Assembly: GCF_003688495.1 (NCBI RefSeq)
Contig: NZ_REFH01000007.1
Coordinates: 744,001 to 808,000 of the forward strand
DNA from: Flavobacterium weaverense
Lineage (GTDB): Bacteria > Bacteroidota > Bacteroidia > Flavobacteriales > Flavobacteriaceae
Length of the DNA stretch: 64,000 nucleotides
Reading direction: 5' to 3'
The notes beneath the pieces were generated by a model. The model was not told where the DNA came from. It did not search any database and was given only the letters and a program-made list of their open reading frames with translations. The position numbers and the translations under genes were made by a program. Positions 61,831-64,000 of this stretch are shown piece by piece. Each line of letters begins with the position of its first letter. Positions within the stretch are counted from its first letter, which is position 1.

Positions 61831-62547
61831 ATGAAATTAGATATACTAGCTTTTGGAGCACATCCTGACGACGTAGAATTAGGTTGTGCCGGAACTATTT
61901 TAAAAGAAATCTCATTAGGAAAAAAGGTCGGAATTGTTGATTTGACTCGTGGTGAATTAGGAACACGTGGTTCTGCTGAAATTAGAGATCAGGAAGCGAA
62001 TGCTGCTGCAAAAATTTTAGGTGTTGTGGCACGTGAAAATTTAGAAATGCGTGATGGGTTTTTTGTTAATGACGAAAAGCACCAATTAGAAATCATAAAA
62101 ATGATTCGTAAGTACCAACCTGAGATTGTTTTGTGCAATGCAATAGACGATCGTCATATTGATCATGGAAAGGGAAGTAAATTAGTTTCTGACGCGTGCT
62201 TTCTATCTGGTTTAATGAAAATTGAAACTGAATTAGATGGAGAACAACAAAAAGCTTGGAGACCAAAACTTGTTTATCATTATATTCAATGGAAAAATAT
62301 CGAACCTGATTTTGTGGTCGACATAACTGGATTTACAGATAAAAAAATAGAATCGATTTTAGCTTATGGTTCTCAGTTTTATGATCCAAATTCTAAAGAA
62401 CCAGAATCACCAATTAGCAGTAAAAACTTCCTAGAAAGCTTAAATTATCGCTCTAGAGATTTAGGTAGACTTTCTGGAGTAGAACACGCGGAAGGTTTTA
62501 CAGTTGAAAGATATTTGGCAGTCAATAGCTTAGCAGATTTGAAGTAA
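61831..62547 (+). CDS. bshB1: Bacillithiol biosynthesis deacetylase BshB1
   Basis: This zinc-dependent deacetylase (PIG-L/LmbE family) removes the acetyl group from GlcNAc-malate on the way to bacillithiol, the low-molecular-weight thiol of many Firmicutes and Bacteroidota. The 238-residue protein has the metal site AHPDDVELGCAGTI (H11, D14) and the second His region DDRHIDHGKGS. The gene is 77 bases after menF and precedes the tRNA-His promoter. A small CCGC/GCGG hairpin with a GTA loop (about 61801-61811) lies in the gap and could be a weak terminator. No other bsh genes are visible. Confidence 0.93.
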   Translation: MKLDILAFGAHPDDVELGCAGTILKEISLGKKVGIVDLTRGELGTRGSAEIRDQEANAAAKILGVVARENLEMRDGFFVNDEKHQLEIIKMIRKYQPEIVLCNAIDDRHIDHGKGSKLVSDACFLSGLMKIETELDGEQQKAWRPKLVYHYIQWKNIEPDFVVDITGFTDKKIESILAYGSQFYDPNSKEPESPISSKNFLESLNYRSRDLGRLSGVEHAEGFTVERYLAVNSLADLK

Positions 62548-62574
62548 AATAGATGTAATTTTTTGAAAAAATTA

Positions 62575-62605
62575 TTTGCAAAAGTAAACTTATATTGTAT
62601 CTTTG
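62575..62605 (+). promoter_or_regulatory. Consensus Bacteroidota promoter of tRNA-His
   Basis: TTTG (62575-62578), 19-base spacer, TATCTTTG (62598-62605). It is an exact TTTG-N19-TAnnTTTG match, 18 bases ahead of the tRNA, and the best promoter in the window. Confidence 0.85.
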
Positions 62606-62622
62606 CCACCGCTAAGCATTAT

Positions 62623-62697
62623 GGTGGTTGTAGCTCAGTTGGTTAGAGCATCGGTTTGTGGTACCGAGGGTCGCGGGTTCGAGCCCCGTCTCCCACC
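62623..62697 (+). tRNA. tRNA-His (anticodon GTG)
   Basis: Cloverleaf: G-1 at 62623, the His-specific extra base, faces C73 at 62697; D arm GCTC/GAGC; anticodon stem TCGGT/ACCGA with loop TTGTGGT (anticodon GTG); T arm GCGGG-TTCGAGC-CCCGT. The acceptor stem pairs GTGGTTG (62624-62630) with CTCCCAC (62690-62696), giving two adjacent mismatches (T5-C68 and T6-T67). CCA is not encoded. A perfect hairpin terminator follows. Confidence 0.93.
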
Positions 62698-62705
62698 CAA
62701 AAGGC

Positions 62706-62737
62706 AAAAGCCTCTCAGAAATGAGAGGCTTTTTTTG
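62706..62737 (+). terminator. Terminator of tRNA-His
   Basis: Stem AAAGCCTCTCA (62707-62717) / TGAGAGGCTTT (62722-62732), GAAA tetraloop, then a T run. Confidence 0.93.
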
Positions 62738-62754
62738 TGCAATAAAGTTTTGTG

Positions 62755-62792
62755 TAAAAAAAATCAGTCTTGAATTTCGTCAAGACTGATTA
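62755..62792 (-). terminator. Terminator of the M28 peptidase transcript
   Basis: Twelve-base-pair stem AATCAGTCTTGA (62762-62773) / TCAAGACTGATT (62780-62791), followed on the minus strand by eight T's. It lies 130 bases past the peptidase stop, beyond the dispersed element at 62813-62908. Confidence 0.82.
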
Positions 62793-62812
62793 TATATTTC
62801 TTTTTTGCACAA

Positions 62813-62908
62813 GGGATAGTAGTGAAAATCCTTTTTATGCGGAGGTACGCAGCATAAAAAGATTGAAACGAATAGCCCGACCACGTTGTAACGCTAGTGG
62901 AAACGTGG
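62813..62908. repeat. Dispersed hairpin element (copy 2)
   Basis: Hairpin AATCCTTTTTATGC (62827-62840) / GCATAAAAAGATT (62852-62864) with inner TGCG/CGCA pairing, followed by GAAACGAATAGCCCGACC. A second hairpin CCACGTT (62881-62887) / AACGTGG (62902-62908) follows. The block GATTGxAxCGAATAGCCyG is shared with 54585-54604. It lies in the 3' region of the M28 peptidase transcript. Confidence 0.65.
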
Positions 62909-62921
62909 ATGTGCCCAAATA

Positions 62922-63935
62922 CTATTTTTTATCTACAACTGGTCTGTTTTCTCTATTTGCAAGTTCCCAAGCGGTCACAAAAGCAAATTGAGTCCTTTTA
63001 GCCAAAGCATCGTATTCAATTTTCTCTGCAGTGTCAGTGTGCTTGTGATAATCCGCGTGGACTCCGTTGAAGAAGAATACAGATGGAATTCCATTTTTTG
63101 CAAAGTTATAATGATCAGAACGCTCATAAAAATGGTTTGGATCTTTGGGGTCATTGAATTTATAATCTAAATTCATTTTAGTGTATTTTTCGTTGGCTTC
63201 TGTACAAATTGTATCCAAATCAGATGATAGACGATCTGCTCCAATAACATATACATAATTATTACTGTCAGCGTGAGCGTCATCGCGGCGGACAATCATA
63301 TCAATATTGATATTTGCGATTGTATTGACTAACGGAAATAAAGGATTTTCAGAATAGTATCTCGAGCCGTGTAAGCCATGTTCTTCGCCAGTTACGTGAA
63401 GAAACAAAATAGAACGCTTCGGTCCGTGTCCTGCTTTTTTAGCCATTTGGAAAGCTTGTGCGATTTCTAATAATGCAACTGTTCCTGAACCGTCATCATC
63501 TGCACCGTTATAAATTTTTCCTTTTTTAGTTCCTACGTGATCATAGTGAGCTGAGATTACAAGAACTTCATTTGGTTTTTCTAAACCTTCAATATACGCC
63601 CAGATATTCTCTGAATCTGGCAAATTCTCATTGCGTTTTGCATTAAGGAATGCAGCAGGAATATGTTGGTAAAAATTAGTAGCTGCAGCAGGGAAGGAAA
63701 TACCATCTTTCTTGTATTGATCGATAAGATATACACCAGCTTTTTTCTGGCCTTCAGAACCTGTTTCGCGACCTTCCATTTCGTCTGACGCAACGATATA
63801 CAAATGTGTTTTAAGCTCGTCAGCTGTAATCGAATTCATGTATTTGGTCGGTTCTACTTGAGTAACACTGCTTTTTTGAGAGGTGCAGCTAAATGTTATA
63901 ATAGCGAACAGACTTAATAAAGGGATTTTTTTCAT
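62922..63935 (-). CDS. M28-family metallopeptidase lipoprotein
   Basis: This zinc aminopeptidase-type enzyme has a lipoprotein signal (ITFSC, Cys about residue 17), so it is membrane-anchored outside the cytoplasm. The 337-residue protein has the two-zinc site: ISAHYDHVGTKKG (His, Asp), NGADDDGSGTVALLEIA (bridging Asp), HVTGEEHGLHGSRYY (catalytic Glu pair), NIDMIVRRDD (Asp) and DYHKHTDTAEKI (His). It has the length of bacterial M28 aminopeptidases. It is the last gene of the window; upstream to 64000 the sequence is AT-rich, with no promoter that I can call. Confidence 0.93.
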   Translation of the reverse strand: MKKIPLLSLFAIITFSCTSQKSSVTQVEPTKYMNSITADELKTHLYIVASDEMEGRETGSEGQKKAGVYLIDQYKKDGISFPAAATNFYQHIPAAFLNAKRNENLPDSENIWAYIEGLEKPNEVLVISAHYDHVGTKKGKIYNGADDDGSGTVALLEIAQAFQMAKKAGHGPKRSILFLHVTGEEHGLHGSRYYSENPLFPLVNTIANINIDMIVRRDDAHADSNNYVYVIGADRLSSDLDTICTEANEKYTKMNLDYKFNDPKDPNHFYERSDHYNFAKNGIPSVFFFNGVHADYHKHTDTAEKIEYDALAKRTQFAFVTAWELANRENRPVVDKK

Positions 63936-64000
63936 TTTTTGGATATAAATAATAAATTGATAAATGGCAAAGGGTAAAAATAGGAATAAATATAATTAAA

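Overview
The window is about 64 kb of AT-rich chromosome from a member of the Bacteroidota, most likely the family Flavobacteriaceae (a Flavobacterium-like organism). The evidence is: Bacteroidota-type promoters (TTTG/TTG ... TAnnTTTG) in front of several genes, few Shine-Dalgarno sequences, a Rho protein with a long low-complexity insert, fused PurL, standalone MnmD, BshB1 (bacillithiol), a menaquinone-type isochorismate synthase, and several families typical of flavobacteria (DUF4293, DUF4251, LETM1-related protein, 'sensor of ECF-type sigma factor'). No rRNA, phage, transposase or CRISPR array was seen. There is one tRNA (His).

Layout. 0-13 kb: NarL-type response regulator, DUF4293 membrane protein, rho, an RsmB-like rRNA methyltransferase, Kup potassium transporter, a secreted protein with eight 66-bp tandem repeats, a BNR-repeat lipoprotein, an ECF sigma factor operon and a GyrI/SRPBCC protein. 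13-26 kb: metabolism and oxidative stress: MazG-like hydrolase, ilvE, mnmD, oxyR divergent from dps, a beta-carbonic anhydrase tail-to-tail with an SbtA-type bicarbonate transporter, and a six-gene minus-strand run icd - two small paralogs - DUF6671 - sua5 - sbtA; then a LysR regulator, a LETM1-related protein and a Tat-exported superoxide dismutase. 26-29 kb: YihY/BrkB membrane protein and two small envelope proteins. 29-37 kb: a fatty-acid beta-oxidation operon (MarR regulator, FadN-type fusion enzyme, thiolase, acyl-CoA dehydrogenase) with an acyl-CoA ligase upstream; a four-helix-bundle gene bracketed by AT-rich inverted repeats sits inside it, and a gene-less copy of the same repeats lies one junction upstream. 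37-45 kb: nitronate monooxygenase-like flavoprotein, DUF389 protein, D-aminoacylase-like amidohydrolase, GlcG/HbpS protein, AraC regulator, HAD phosphatase and a lipoprotein.

45-52 kb is the most striking functional block: a five-gene plus-strand operon with a REC-histidine kinase, a very large CHASE3-HAMP-GAF hybrid kinase with three receivers, a lone receiver, CheR and a receiver-less CheB, with no chemoreceptor or other che genes nearby. 52-54.7 kb is accessory: a MazE antitoxin with a MazF reading frame that has lost its start codon and C-terminal part, a small membrane protein, a possible uracil-DNA-glycosylase-like protein, a repeat protein of about 18-residue beta units, and a GC-rich attC-like palindrome with a dispersed 'CGAATAGCC' repeat. 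54.7-64 kb returns to core genes: purL, a beta-helix lipoprotein, a thioesterase/isochorismate synthase pair, bshB1, tRNA-His with an unusual acceptor stem, a second copy of the dispersed repeat, and an M28 peptidase.

Family names come from recognising sequence motifs; no database search was run.
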